A stretch of DNA of 64,000 nucleotides, taken from the NCBI GenBank assembly GCA_964647905.1, contig CAZYJR010000013.1:33498-97497 (forward strand). Reading direction: 5' to 3'. Within the stretch, counting starts at the first letter, position 1. Each line of letters opens with the position of its first letter. The notes beneath the pieces are model-generated. The model was not told the DNA's origin. It searched no databases and saw only the letters and a program-made list of their open reading frames with translations. Below, piece by piece: positions 1 through 9,445 of the stretch. The stretch is from CAZYJR01 sp964647905. GTDB taxonomy: Bacteria > Desulfobacterota > DSM-4660 > Desulfatiglandales > HGW-15. The translations under genes were made by a program, and so were the position numbers.

Positions 1-104
1 AGACCGAAGAACAGGAGCACCCCCGCCCCGAAGAGCCCCAACTTGTGACCCTTGATGATCCGGACTTGCGCAGCCGCCGCCCCCCTCGCCCGTGCCAGGA
101 CCAT
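1..104 (-). CDS. ABC peptide/opine transporter inner-membrane permease (DppC-like), N-terminal fragment
   Basis: Only the first 34 codons are inside the window. The minus-strand frame starts with ATG at 104, two bases after the stop of the upstream permease, so the two are translationally coupled. The visible peptide has a basic N-terminus (MVLARARG) and then the beginning of a hydrophobic segment (GLFGAGVLLFFG), as expected for the DppC/OppC permease that pairs with a DppB-type protein. The assignment rests mainly on position: binding protein, DppB and DppC is the usual order. The rest of the gene, and any ATPase genes, lie beyond base 1. Confidence 0.7.
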   Translation of the reverse strand, partial: MVLARARGAAAAQVRIIKGHKLGLFGAGVLLFFG

Positions 105-106
105 CC

Positions 107-1099
107 TCAGCCCCCGGTCGCTTTGGCCCCGGCGATCTTCACCCTCGGGTCCAGGAATCCATAAGAGATATCCGCCAGGAGATTGAGGAAGATAACCAGC
201 ACGGCCAGCAGCAGGAAGGCGGCCTGGGCCACGGGATAGTCGCGGGAGGATGCTGCCTGGACCATCAACTGCCCCATGCCGGGCCAGGAGAATACCTGCT
301 CTACAATGACCTGCCCTCCGATGGCGAACCCCACCATGACCGAAGACACGGTAATCACCGGGAGGAGCGCGTTTCGTGCGGCATGTCGTATCATCACGGC
401 AGCCGGCCTGAGGCCCTTGGCCTGGGCGAGCTCGATAAAATCGCTACCAAGGAGCTCGAGCATGGAGTCCCGCATGATCAGCATGGGCGTTGCCAGGTAG
501 TAAACGCCCACCGTGATCGTGGGAAGCACCAGGTGGTGGAGGAAATCGGCCGAGAAGAGCAGCCCGAATCCGCTCTCCAGAGGGGTCCCCGGGGAGAGCA
601 TGCCGCCTGTGGGAAACAAGTCCAGCCGATAGCTCAGGCCCATCAATAGGAGAATTCCGGTAACAAAGGGCGGGGCCGATTGCATAACCAGCGCGGTCAC
701 TGTTGCGCCGACATCCAGGACACCGTTCCGCCGCCACGCCATGATCATGCCCAGCCCTACTGCAACCACCAGGGTGAAGGCGAGCCCCGCTCCCATGAGA
801 AAAATCGTGTTCCAGAAACGGTAGACCACCATCTCGAAGACAGGCTTGGAGGTGGCGAACGAACGGCCCCATTCCAAGGTCGCCATGTTCTTCAAGTAGA
901 GCAGGTATTGCTGGTAGAGGGGCTTGTCCAGTCCGTAGGCCTGGCGGAGGCGGGCTTGCGCGGCCTCGTCCAAAGCCGGAGAGATCACCTGCGCGGTCGG
1001 GTCCCCCGGCAGCATCCGAAAGATGAAAAAGAGGATCGTGGCCACCGCGAACAGAGTCATCAAGGTATAGAGAGTGCGCCTGAAAACGAACGCTTGCAA
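107..1099 (-). CDS. ABC peptide/opine transporter permease, DppB/OppB family
   Basis: 330-residue integral membrane protein, the normal length for DppB-type permeases. It begins with a family-typical segment (FRRTLYTLMTLFAVATILFF) and then RMLPGDP, which is well conserved in this family. Several further hydrophobic segments follow, with an EAA-like cytoplasmic loop near the C-terminus (ELAQAKGLRP). With its DppC partner it would form the channel for the substrate delivered by the binding protein encoded upstream. The start is TTG at 1099, preceded by a strong GGAGGAGG; no better ATG exists. It lies 141 bases after the binding-protein gene, separated by a stem-loop. The exact substrate is unknown. 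Confidence 0.88.
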   Translation of the reverse strand: MQAFVFRRTLYTLMTLFAVATILFFIFRMLPGDPTAQVISPALDEAAQARLRQAYGLDKPLYQQYLLYLKNMATLEWGRSFATSKPVFEMVVYRFWNTIFLMGAGLAFTLVVAVGLGMIMAWRRNGVLDVGATVTALVMQSAPPFVTGILLLMGLSYRLDLFPTGGMLSPGTPLESGFGLLFSADFLHHLVLPTITVGVYYLATPMLIMRDSMLELLGSDFIELAQAKGLRPAAVMIRHAARNALLPVITVSSVMVGFAIGGQVIVEQVFSWPGMGQLMVQAASSRDYPVAQAAFLLLAVLVIFLNLLADISYGFLDPRVKIAGAKATGG

Positions 1100-1174
1100 T
1101 AATCCTCCTCCGCCTAGATCGGACCATGACAGCTCTACTTATGAGCGCGGGCCGCAGCCCGGTCAAGAGGGAAC

Positions 1175-1223
1175 GGCCCGGGACCCCGGAGAGTTTCCAA
1201 ATCTCCACTCCGGGACTCGGGCC
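1175..1223 (-). promoter_or_regulatory. Intercistronic stem-loop between binding-protein and permease genes
   Basis: Read on the minus strand, GGCCCG and CCCGGAG pair with CTCCGGG and CGGGCC around a loop of about 16 bases, with an internal mismatch. There is no U-run, so it is not a classical terminator. Stem-loops after periplasmic binding-protein genes often stabilise the upstream mRNA or reduce downstream permease expression; that role is inferred here from position only. Confidence 0.45.
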
Positions 1224-1240
1224 TATGCCGCAGGGTTGCA

Positions 1241-2896
1241 TCAGGTCTTAGGGTAGAGCAGCCTCCCTTTCGCGTCCCAGGAATAGCCCGCCTCAGCCAG
1301 GATCCTGCGCGCCCTCTTGGGATCTTCAGGGACCGGTTTGACCGCGGGGTTATGCCAGAAGGTGTTGGCCGGGCCGATGACAGACCCGCCCGGATCGGCA
1401 TACCCGCTGAGGACGGCTTGAATGATGAGCTCCTTGGGGATCACATGCGCGATGGCCTTGCGGAAGGCCGGATCATTCAAGGGCGGCCTATTGATATGGT
1501 AGCTCAGCGTGTAGAAGCCGTGGTTCGGGTACCCCTCGGCCACCACGTTGGGCACCTTCTTGAGATCCTCGAGCAGGCTGGGCTTCAGGACATACCTGGT
1601 CCTGTCGCACTCGCCCTTCTCAATGGCGGCCGCCATCGCGTCATGACTCCCGTATACCACTCGAATGATTCCATCGCACTTGGGCGCATGAAAGTGCTCC
1701 CTGTAGGCCCCGACCTTGAGCTCCCGGCCCTGGTCCCAGTGCTCGAAACGGAAAGGACCGCTTCCCACGGGCTTGTCGTTGGGGAAGTTGAGCGGGTCGT
1801 CCAGGTTGGAGACCTTCTCCGGGATGTCCTTCCAGATGTGACCGGGGATAAGGAACACCGCCCCCAGCACGTTTGATATGAACGGAGCAAAGGGCTCTTT
1901 GAGCTTGAAGCGTACCGTGTTTCCGGAGGTGATTCTCACATCCTCTATGTTCTCGAGGTTCCTTGCATGGAAGGGGGCCTTCCACTGGGTGTGGTAGTCG
2001 AAAGTGAAGACCACGTCTTCCGCGGTCAGGGGCTTGCCGTCATGCCAGCGCATGCCCTCTCTGAGGGTCACGTCAACGGTGGTGGGATCCACCACGGTAT
2101 ACCCGGTAGCGGCCCAAGGCCTGGGCACCCCGTCGGTCCCGATGCGAAAGAGCCGGTCATAGATCATGCGAAGGGCCATGAACTCGTCGTGGCTCTTGGC
2201 GCTCACCGGATTGAGGGTCTTCAGGGGGTTGGTCATACCCGTTCGCACGTAGCCGTTGCCCGCCACCACCTCCATGCTGATGTCGCTCCAGAAGCTCCCG
2301 ATACCTTCACCCATCATGGGGGTCAGATTTCGAATACGGTCGGAGCGGTAGGCGTTGGTCATCCTGGGATAGGCGATCACATTCTGTGACTGGAGCTCAT
2401 GGATCCGCTCCTGCGCCCTATGCACCAGACCGCGCCTCTCCTCGAGATCCATGGCTTGTCTCTGCGCCTCGGCCAAACGGTCAATCTCGGGATCCGACAG
2501 CCCCTCCCAGTTGTATCCCCCTTTCCGGTACTGGCTGGAATGGTGGCACTGATAGACGAAGATATCAGGGTCTATCCGCAGGGACGCCCCGGACAGCATC
2601 ACGAACCACATGTCATAGTCGTGATCCAGGACCACCTTCTGGACGTTTTGGTTGTAGTCGATGGGATCCGGTATCACCTCCCAGCCTATGGTCTTGAAGG
2701 CCTGCGCGCAGGCCCTGGCCACCTCAGGGCGGACCGGGTCCACCGTGGCCGTTGCCGTAGTGATGCGCATGGGCGCAACCTGGCTCCCTGACTCGGGCTT
2801 TGCCCAGACCAAACCGGAGCCCATTAAGAGACCCCCGCCTATCGCCGCCCCGCCGGCCTTTAGGAAATCCCGGCGGCTCACTTTTCTTGCACTCAT
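1241..2896 (-). CDS. ABC transporter substrate-binding protein, family 5 (peptide/opine type), Tat-exported
   Basis: 551 residues from the chosen ATG at 2896, which follows a good GGAGGGAGGAG. The N-terminus MSARKVSRRDFLKAGG carries a twin-arginine (S-R-R-x-F-L-K) motif, then a hydrophobic stretch ending near VWA, so export through Tat is predicted. The body contains typical SBP_bac_5 motifs, such as TVDVTLREGMRWHDGKPLTA with DVVFTF following, and the conserved VGSGPF region. It would deliver oligopeptides, opines or related amino-acid conjugates to the permeases encoded downstream. It sits 52 bases after the opine-dehydrogenase-like gene in the same operon. A longer reading with 39 extra residues is possible but lacks a ribosome site. 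Confidence 0.9.
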   Translation of the reverse strand: MSARKVSRRDFLKAGGAAIGGGLLMGSGLVWAKPESGSQVAPMRITTATATVDPVRPEVARACAQAFKTIGWEVIPDPIDYNQNVQKVVLDHDYDMWFVMLSGASLRIDPDIFVYQCHHSSQYRKGGYNWEGLSDPEIDRLAEAQRQAMDLEERRGLVHRAQERIHELQSQNVIAYPRMTNAYRSDRIRNLTPMMGEGIGSFWSDISMEVVAGNGYVRTGMTNPLKTLNPVSAKSHDEFMALRMIYDRLFRIGTDGVPRPWAATGYTVVDPTTVDVTLREGMRWHDGKPLTAEDVVFTFDYHTQWKAPFHARNLENIEDVRITSGNTVRFKLKEPFAPFISNVLGAVFLIPGHIWKDIPEKVSNLDDPLNFPNDKPVGSGPFRFEHWDQGRELKVGAYREHFHAPKCDGIIRVVYGSHDAMAAAIEKGECDRTRYVLKPSLLEDLKKVPNVVAEGYPNHGFYTLSYHINRPPLNDPAFRKAIAHVIPKELIIQAVLSGYADPGGSVIGPANTFWHNPAVKPVPEDPKRARRILAEAGYSWDAKGRLLYPKT

Positions 2897-2948
2897 GATC
2901 ACGCTCCTCCCTCCGGTCGAACTCGACCGCTTGATTGTGGACCCTCTC

Positions 2949-4139
2949 TTACCTTTTCCCATGCCCTTCAGACACCGGATTCGCCGCCGCCGCCTTGCGG
3001 GAACCCGGGGCATAAGGCCTCTCCACGTAGTCCAGGATCTCCTCCCGGCTCAAACCGGCCAACCCTAGCCGTTCCAAGGTCCTTCCACCGGCGAGGTAGT
3101 CCGTGTCATTGTAAATGGACGCGATTCGAACGATGCATTGAACGGCCGGCGTCTCCACTCCGGAGGTGCTTCCCAATTCCAGGAGCGGCACGAGGAGATA
3201 AGGGCAGTCCTCGCTCACATATCGGTCGCGGGGGCTCCGCGGCCCGTCATATCCGAATGAGCTGTGGATGGGGGAGTTCCGGGCGAAGTCGTATATGTTC
3301 TCGACCTCCAGGTTGTAGAAGATTCGGACGGTTTCGACGAAGGGCGCCAGGTGTAGTCCCAGCGCCCGGGCCACGGCCAGACGCTCGTCATCGATCGCCT
3401 GCTGGACTTTGGTCACTGACTCTGACATGCCCTCACGGTAGAAGTAGAACTCCCCCTTCCTGGACTCTGCAACACCCATATTGAGGACTGCGGTGGCGGG
3501 ATGGACGATCATGTTCGCATTGGCAAGGCCGGCTGCGAGTACGTTCCGGAGGGGGATGCACTCCAGGCCCAACAGCTCGCTGATCATCCCGCGGACGTCG
3601 TCCAGCCCGGCGGCCGGGAGCGAGGCGACCTCAAAGCCCTTTTTCACGCCCAGCACAAAGACCTCCCCCGGCCCGGTGATCCGGCAAGCGTGAGGAATGC
3701 TGTTCGCCTCCACCAGGGTCGGGCGGTCGGTGCACCCGGCTTCCCTCATCATGCGCATGAGGACCAGCGATCCGAAGTTGCCCGGGAGCAGGACAATGGT
3801 GTGCCTGTCCCCCAAATTCGGGAGGAGCAGGCTGAAGAGCGGCTCCTGGGCGAAGGAGGGTACTATAACGAAGAGTATGTCCGCGAAGCCGGCCGCCTCC
3901 TTCATGTCCGAGGTCAAGGCCTCCAGCGGGGCGAAGCCGCTTGTTGCAGCGGCGATCTCCCTGCCGTTTCGCGTAATCCGCTCGACCGCTCTAATGCCCC
4001 TCGCCCTTCCAATACCTTGCAGGTTCTCAATAAAGTCAGGGTGCTCGTAGACCAGCACCCGATGCCCCATGGAGGCAAGAGAAAACGCCAAGGCATGCCC
4101 GCCGTTGCCCGCCCCCAGGACCGCGATTTTTTCACCCAT
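2949..4139 (-). CDS. NAD(P)-dependent opine/octopine dehydrogenase family protein
   Basis: About 396 residues from the ATG at 4139, which is preceded by GAGGAG. The protein opens with a Rossmann motif (KIAVLGAGNGGHALAFSLAS, G-x-G-x-G-G) for NAD(P) binding. Its middle has the family pattern NMIVHPATAVLNMG, close to the conserved N-x-x-x-H-P of octopine/nopaline dehydrogenases, where the histidine acts as the catalytic acid/base. Such enzymes interconvert opines or N-(carboxyalkyl) amino acids with an amino acid and a 2-oxo acid. It heads an operon with a peptide/opine-type ABC importer, so degradation of an imported opine-like compound is the likely direction. This is an inference; the substrate cannot be read from the sequence. 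Confidence 0.82.
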   Translation of the reverse strand: MGEKIAVLGAGNGGHALAFSLASMGHRVLVYEHPDFIENLQGIGRARGIRAVERITRNGREIAAATSGFAPLEALTSDMKEAAGFADILFVIVPSFAQEPLFSLLLPNLGDRHTIVLLPGNFGSLVLMRMMREAGCTDRPTLVEANSIPHACRITGPGEVFVLGVKKGFEVASLPAAGLDDVRGMISELLGLECIPLRNVLAAGLANANMIVHPATAVLNMGVAESRKGEFYFYREGMSESVTKVQQAIDDERLAVARALGLHLAPFVETVRIFYNLEVENIYDFARNSPIHSSFGYDGPRSPRDRYVSEDCPYLLVPLLELGSTSGVETPAVQCIVRIASIYNDTDYLAGGRTLERLGLAGLSREEILDYVERPYAPGSRKAAAANPVSEGHGKR

Positions 4140-4210
4140 CCCTGTGTTCTCCTCGCCTGACTCCGATCTCTCCGGGGAAAGGCCCCGGCCCCGGAAGGCT
4201 TTACTGTGTA

Positions 4211-4225
4211 TCAAGTTCCGTGCCG
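4211..4225 (-). promoter_or_regulatory. Sigma-54 (-24/-12) promoter candidate for the opine-dehydrogenase/ABC operon
   Basis: On the minus strand the site reads CGGCACGGAACTTGA. Against the RpoN consensus TGGCAC-N5-TTGC it keeps GG, CAC and TTG with exact spacing; the -12 element is GA instead of GC. It lies about 72 bases upstream of the dehydrogenase start and downstream of a sigma-54 activator gene, which is the expected geometry. Confidence 0.55.
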
Positions 4226-4423
4226 CAGGATGGATCAATCGTTTAACCGGTCTTTCTTTCAGGGAAAAGCGTTCAGGACTCGACCGCAGGCGGGATTTTC
4301 ACCGGGCTGGAGGCATGCCCCTTGGTGTATGCGCATTAAACAGAGACAGGAGTCGGATCGGCCTTTTTGATATCAATACCAATGACATACCAGGACGGAC
4401 CAGCAACTTTACATGTCTTGAAA

Positions 4424-6346
4424 TTAAACACCGCGGCGAGAGAGGTCCAAGGCGTACTTCTTGATTCTCTTGTACAAGGTGGCCCGGCTTATCCCCAGCA
4501 TCAGTGCGGTGCGAGAGACGTTGAATTGAGTCTTTCGGAGGGTTTCCTGTATAGTCCGCCGTTCGGCCTCTTGAAGCAGCGCTCCGGAATCGGGGACCTC
4601 TGAGCGCTTTACAGCGGCCAAATGGCCGAAATGCCGGGGCTCTATCACCTGCCCTTCCACCAAGTTCACGGCGCGCTCCACCACGTTTTCCAGCTCGCGT
4701 ACATTGCCGGGCCAGGAGTGCCCGGCCAAGAACCGCCTTGCCTCCTCGGAAAAGCGGATGCCCGGCTTTCTGAGGGTTTGGGTGCAGCGCCGGAGGACAT
4801 GGCGTGCCAGGATGAAGAGGTCCTCCCCCCTGTCCCTCAACGGAGGGATGGTAATGGGTAAGACATTCAACCGGTAGAAGAGGTCTTCCCTGAAAGCGCC
4901 CTGATCAACCTTCTCGCCCAGGCCGGGCCGGCTTGCGGCGATGATACGAATGTCAACCGAAATCGGCTTGTGCTGGCCTATTCGAAACACCTCCCCGGAC
5001 TGGAGGGCCCGGAGGAGCTTCACCTGCATGTCAGCAGGCATGTCTCCCACTTCGTCCAGGAACACGGTCCCCTTGTCCGCCAGCTCCAGCTTGCCGGGCC
5101 GTCCGCCTTTGGAAGCCCCGGTAAAAGCCCCTTCAATATACCCGAAAAGCTCGCTTTCCAAGAGCTCCCTGGGGATGGCCCCGCAGTTGATGGCCACGAA
5201 GGGATGGCCCCTGCGATCGCTCAAGTTGTGAATGGACTGGGCGAAGAGCTCCTTGCCGGTTCCGGTCTCACCCATTAGGAGAACGTTGGACCTGCCGGCG
5301 GCGGCCAGCATGGCCACCCTCTTGGCCTCCTGGATGGCCGGACTCGTACCCAAAATGTCCTCGAAGGTAAACCGGGCCTGGGAGCCCGCCATCCTGTCGA
5401 TCAGCCTGCGGATGCGATGGATCTCGTCAAAGACGAAGATCATGCCCTCCATCCGCCCCTCCTGTGAAAGGACCGGCTTGGCCGTCACCATCAGATGAAG
5501 GCTTTTCCCCGGGCCCTTGACAAAGACCTCGCGGTCCGTGTACCCGAGCCCGCTCCGGGGAGTCTCCAGCCAGTCGCTCTCAGGCCCCAGGATTTCGGCC
5601 AGCGAGGCGCCTTCCAGCGGCTCGTCCCGATTCAGGATCTCTCTGCCGCGCTGGTTGACCTTGATGACCACCCCTGTCGCATCCACAGCCATCAGACCGC
5701 TGTCCACGGACTCTATGATTCCCTCCATTACCTTGTTGCGCAAGGCCAGTTCGCGGGAAGTCTTGGTGATGGTCATATGCTGCTCAATGGCCCGAGCCGC
5801 GGTTATCACCATCCCCAGTGTGTGCGGATGGACCTGGTCGGCGTCCCCCGATAGGGCGATCACCCCCAGAAATCCTCCGTCCTCCCCGAACACAGGGGAC
5901 GCGGAGCAGGTCTTCTCCCGGCCCCGCCGGCTGAAGTGCTCCTCGGCGGTGATCTGGATCGGACGCTGCTCATGGAGGGCCAGGCTGATCGCGCTGGTTC
6001 CCACGTCCTTCTCGGTCCAGCGGGACCCGGGCACGCAATCGAATCCCATGAGCTCTTGGAGGCTCTCACCGTCCGCGTGGATGGCCATCAGATACCCGTC
6101 CCTGTCGATCACCCCCCCTATGAACCCAAGGCCTGTCACAAAACGATGCAGCTCCCGCATGTGATAGGAGGCCACATCCAGGTACCCGCGGTTGGCCTTG
6201 CGGCGCCGCTCGAGCTCCCCGGGGCTCAAACATGCCTGGCCCTCCAATCGGACCCTGGAGGGGTCCACTCCGTATTGCCGGGCCCGCTGGTGGGACTCGA
6301 CCACCTCCCTTCGCAGAGCGGAACACTCCTCTCGGTCATTGTTCAT
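4424..6346 (-). CDS. Sigma-54-dependent transcriptional activator (AcoR-like: GAF, PAS, AAA+, Fis HTH)
   Basis: 640 residues from the ATG at 6346, preceded by AGGAGGTG. Domains in order: an N-terminal GAF-type sensor (about 60-200), a PAS domain (about 215-320), an AAA+ domain with Walker A GETGTGKE near 359-366 and the sigma-54 contact loop GAFTGA near 406-411, and a C-terminal Fis-type helix-turn-helix ending near ISRATLYKRIKKY. There is no receiver domain, so activation by a small ligand, as in AcoR, is likely. It is encoded in the same direction just upstream of a sigma-54-like promoter and the opine-dehydrogenase/ABC operon, its probable target. The 284-base gap holds the promoter; no clear upstream activator palindrome was found. 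Confidence 0.9.
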   Translation of the reverse strand: MNNDREECSALRREVVESHQRARQYGVDPSRVRLEGQACLSPGELERRRKANRGYLDVASYHMRELHRFVTGLGFIGGVIDRDGYLMAIHADGESLQELMGFDCVPGSRWTEKDVGTSAISLALHEQRPIQITAEEHFSRRGREKTCSASPVFGEDGGFLGVIALSGDADQVHPHTLGMVITAARAIEQHMTITKTSRELALRNKVMEGIIESVDSGLMAVDATGVVIKVNQRGREILNRDEPLEGASLAEILGPESDWLETPRSGLGYTDREVFVKGPGKSLHLMVTAKPVLSQEGRMEGMIFVFDEIHRIRRLIDRMAGSQARFTFEDILGTSPAIQEAKRVAMLAAAGRSNVLLMGETGTGKELFAQSIHNLSDRRGHPFVAINCGAIPRELLESELFGYIEGAFTGASKGGRPGKLELADKGTVFLDEVGDMPADMQVKLLRALQSGEVFRIGQHKPISVDIRIIAASRPGLGEKVDQGAFREDLFYRLNVLPITIPPLRDRGEDLFILARHVLRRCTQTLRKPGIRFSEEARRFLAGHSWPGNVRELENVVERAVNLVEGQVIEPRHFGHLAAVKRSEVPDSGALLQEAERRTIQETLRKTQFNVSRTALMLGISRATLYKRIKKYALDLSRRGV

Positions 6347-6503
6347 GGCAAACACCTCCTGCCAGGCCCTAAACCTCTTCTCACCAGAGCGCCGCCCGCT
6401 CACACCGGCGACCACGGCCACCCGATCAAAACCGCCAGATCCATGGGCTCGCGGCCTGACCAACGCCCGGGCGCCTCAAACAGGACAAAAGAAGCCCATC
6501 CTA

Positions 6504-9203
6504 TCAAAAACCAGGCAGCTTGAACTTCATGGTGACCTCGCCCGTCTCGGGGTCCAGGCGGATCATGCGGTCCTGATCGTCCGCTTCAGCGAGCTTTCGG
6601 CCGGTCGCCATCTCCATCAGGCCGCTTATGAAGGCCATGCCCGAGTTCAGGACCGCCTCCACTTTTTCCGCGGGCTGCCCGGCCAACGGCGAAACTCCCT
6701 CTTCAACCGCCCCGTGACCCCCGCCGGCTTCCGCCGGGGCCCCCGACTCTTCGGTCTCGTCGCCCGAAGCCGCGGGCGGCCCCTCATCCTCTTCTTCGCC
6801 AAGGGCCCGGGGGTTGAGGAAATGCGGCGTGTCCTCGGAAATGCTCTCGCCGGGTATGGCCTCATAGTCCAAGAGCTCCTCGCTCAGCTCCTCGCCCATC
6901 ATCTTTCTAAGCTGGTAGAGCATCTCGTTTCGTCTCTCGCGGGAGAACTCCACCGTATCCACTCCGCCGTCGAACACACCCGTGAAGAGCTCGGTCTTCA
7001 GCTGAATCCCGGCCAGGATTTTTTCCTCTATGCTGTTCTTGGCGATCAGATTGACCACATTGACCTTCTTGCTGGCCTGCCCTATACGGTTTACCCTGCC
7101 GATCCGCTGGTTCAGCCGAGCCGGGTTCCAGGGCGGCTCGAAGTTGATCACGCAATCGGCGGCCTGGAGATTTAGCCCTGTACCCCCTGAGTCAGTGGAC
7201 AAGAACACCTTGCACTCGGGGTTATGGGTGAACTCGTCGATCAGGGCCTGCCGCTTGTTGACCGGGACCTTGCCGCTCAGTTCCACAAAGGGGATGCCTT
7301 TTCTCGAGAGTCGCCGTGCGATCAGGTAGGTCATGGTGGTCCACTCGCTGAAGACCACGGTCTTGCGGCCGCCCTGGACCACGAGTTCGTCGAGGATGTC
7401 CTCGAGCTCCTCCAGCTTGGGAGAGATGTTGGTCTCACGGTCGATCAGGTAGGTGGAGTCGCACACGGAGCGCATCCTGAGGAGAAGCACCTGTATCCGG
7501 CGAACGTCCACCGGGGTGAGAAACTTCTTGTTCAGGATGGGCAACAGGGACTGCATGTAGCCGCCGTGGATCTCGGCCTGCTGCACTGTCAGGTCTATAT
7601 AGTAGTTGTTTACGATCTCCTCGGGGAGATCGGAGAGGACCTCCTCCTTTTTCCGCCTCACTACGATATTCTTCAGCTTTTCGTGCAGGAGATCGAGGTT
7701 TCGGTAGCCCACGATCCGGTCCTTCTTGCGGCGGCTCAAGAGGAAGTGGTCCGCGGCAAAGCGCCATAGGGGCGAGAGCATGTATGGGTCAAGGAACTGG
7801 ACAATGGAATAGACGTCCTCCAAGCGGTTTTCCAGCGGGGTGCCGGTCAGGACCAGGGCGTGCTTTCTGGGCAGGCGCTTGACCGCATCAGCCGTCTTGG
7901 TAGTGAAATTCTTTATGCGCTGGGCCTCGTCCAGGATTATCAAGTCCGGCTTGAACCGGGAGAGAACGAAACCGTCTCTCAGAACGGCCTCGTAATTGGT
8001 GATCTTGAACAGGCTGGGGTCTTCACGGTAGATGCGCTGCCTGGCCCTGGGGCTGCCGGCCACCACCACCGCGCTCTCGCCGGTGAACCGCTCCACCTCG
8101 CGCCTCCACTGCTCTTTTAGAGAGGCCAGGGTTATCACCAAGACGCGCTTGAAACCGAAGAGTTCTTTCTTGAGTATGGCCAGGGCTATACCCTGAAGGG
8201 TCTTACCCAGGCCCATCTCGTCGCCGATCAGGGCCGCCTTCCTGTAAAAGGCGAACCTTACGCCTTCTTCCTGGTACGGATAGAGTTTGGTCTTCAGTGC
8301 GGAAAGGGGAGGGAGCGGCTCCAAGGAGCGCTCCCTCACTTCCCGGTCCAAGAGGTGGGCATCCACCCTCCGGAGCACCTCTTCCCGTACGCATACCCTC
8401 TTGTAGGGGCCGGCCTCGGATAGGAATGAAACCATGTCCCCTAGATCCGCCCTGGAAAAGCGGCCTTCCAGGTCAAAATAGGCCTCAAGGACCGGCTGCA
8501 ACTCGGCGGTCTCATCCGCCGGCCGCTCCGAGAAGAGCCGGGGGGCGCCGCTGACCGCATCCCAGTAGACATCCACAAAGGGGAACCGCTCCCCGTTCCG
8601 CCTGCCGGTGGCCCCCGCCCTGCGGAAGTGGTCGATCAAGAAGAAGAGATGCTTGCAGGTGCCCAGACCGTTGGTGTTGAAGTCCGGGCATGAGCAGTGG
8701 CCGCGGCCCTGCTCGGGGTCGTGCAGGGTGACCACGTACCGGCGGCCGTCCTTGCTCTCCAATAGATGGTCCCCTTTAAGCATTTCACCCGGGGTAACGG
8801 TGAAAGACTCGCTCTTGGCGCGGCTGCGGCGGTCCTCAAGGGCCTTTTCCCTTATTTCCTCCGGACTCAGGAAGTCCCCCTCCTTTTCAGCGTGAGTCAC
8901 GCCCACCCCCTTTGAGCCAGTCTCCAGGCGGTCCAGGGCGTCCAGCATGACCGCCACCACATGCTTGCAACCTGCTCCGGGATAAGGGCAATCGCAGGTG
9001 TAGGCTACTCTCCCTTCCCGTATCTCGAGCTCACTGACATAGTCCCCATGGGCGCCGTCCACCTCATAAGAGAATCTACCGGCTTCGCAGTCGGCCTCCC
9101 GGCACACAAAGGCGCCGTACTCATATATTCTCCGCCCCCGGGCAAAAATCACCTCGGTATCGGCCACATTCCGCCGCACATAGTCCAGATCCACTCCCGC
9201 CAT
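6504..9203 (-). CDS. SNF2-family DEAD/DEAH helicase with two SWIM zinc fingers
   Basis: 899 residues, ATG at 9203 with AGGAGG eight bases upstream. Two SWIM-type zinc motifs are visible: C70-x-C72...C79-x-H81 and C170-x-C172...C183-x-H185. The SNF2 ATPase core follows, with Walker A GDEMGLGKT at 327-335, DEAQ at 425-428, LTGTPLENRLEDVYSI, and the C-terminal helicase half with GGTGLNLQAADCVINFEPPW and the QRIGRVNRIGQ box. A low-complexity Glu/Gly/Ala-rich segment precedes the C-terminal tail. Bacterial SNF2-SWIM proteins are thought to translocate on double-stranded DNA and remodel DNA-protein complexes; the biological role is usually unknown. It stands alone, with no restriction, DISARM or other defence partner beside it. 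Confidence 0.92.
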   Translation of the reverse strand: MAGVDLDYVRRNVADTEVIFARGRRIYEYGAFVCREADCEAGRFSYEVDGAHGDYVSELEIREGRVAYTCDCPYPGAGCKHVVAVMLDALDRLETGSKGVGVTHAEKEGDFLSPEEIREKALEDRRSRAKSESFTVTPGEMLKGDHLLESKDGRRYVVTLHDPEQGRGHCSCPDFNTNGLGTCKHLFFLIDHFRRAGATGRRNGERFPFVDVYWDAVSGAPRLFSERPADETAELQPVLEAYFDLEGRFSRADLGDMVSFLSEAGPYKRVCVREEVLRRVDAHLLDREVRERSLEPLPPLSALKTKLYPYQEEGVRFAFYRKAALIGDEMGLGKTLQGIALAILKKELFGFKRVLVITLASLKEQWRREVERFTGESAVVVAGSPRARQRIYREDPSLFKITNYEAVLRDGFVLSRFKPDLIILDEAQRIKNFTTKTADAVKRLPRKHALVLTGTPLENRLEDVYSIVQFLDPYMLSPLWRFAADHFLLSRRKKDRIVGYRNLDLLHEKLKNIVVRRKKEEVLSDLPEEIVNNYYIDLTVQQAEIHGGYMQSLLPILNKKFLTPVDVRRIQVLLLRMRSVCDSTYLIDRETNISPKLEELEDILDELVVQGGRKTVVFSEWTTMTYLIARRLSRKGIPFVELSGKVPVNKRQALIDEFTHNPECKVFLSTDSGGTGLNLQAADCVINFEPPWNPARLNQRIGRVNRIGQASKKVNVVNLIAKNSIEEKILAGIQLKTELFTGVFDGGVDTVEFSRERRNEMLYQLRKMMGEELSEELLDYEAIPGESISEDTPHFLNPRALGEEEDEGPPAASGDETEESGAPAEAGGGHGAVEEGVSPLAGQPAEKVEAVLNSGMAFISGLMEMATGRKLAEADDQDRMIRLDPETGEVTMKFKLPGF

Positions 9204-9445
9204 TGACAGCCCTCCTTTAATCCCGTCTCTTCCCGGGACAACACATACGGTTCATCGACCGGATATTCTTCCCACCAACCCCATCCCGAGTCAAGTCAAG
9301 CCCGTACCCGGGGAAGGGATAACCCTTCGGTGGCGGTCAATCTTAAGCATAGAACTGAGAGAATTTTGCTAAGGCTTGAGGGCCTTCCCGAGTTTGGAGG
9401 CTCGCGGCCGTCATGGCCGTGTATCTCCGGGGGTTGCAGATTCAT

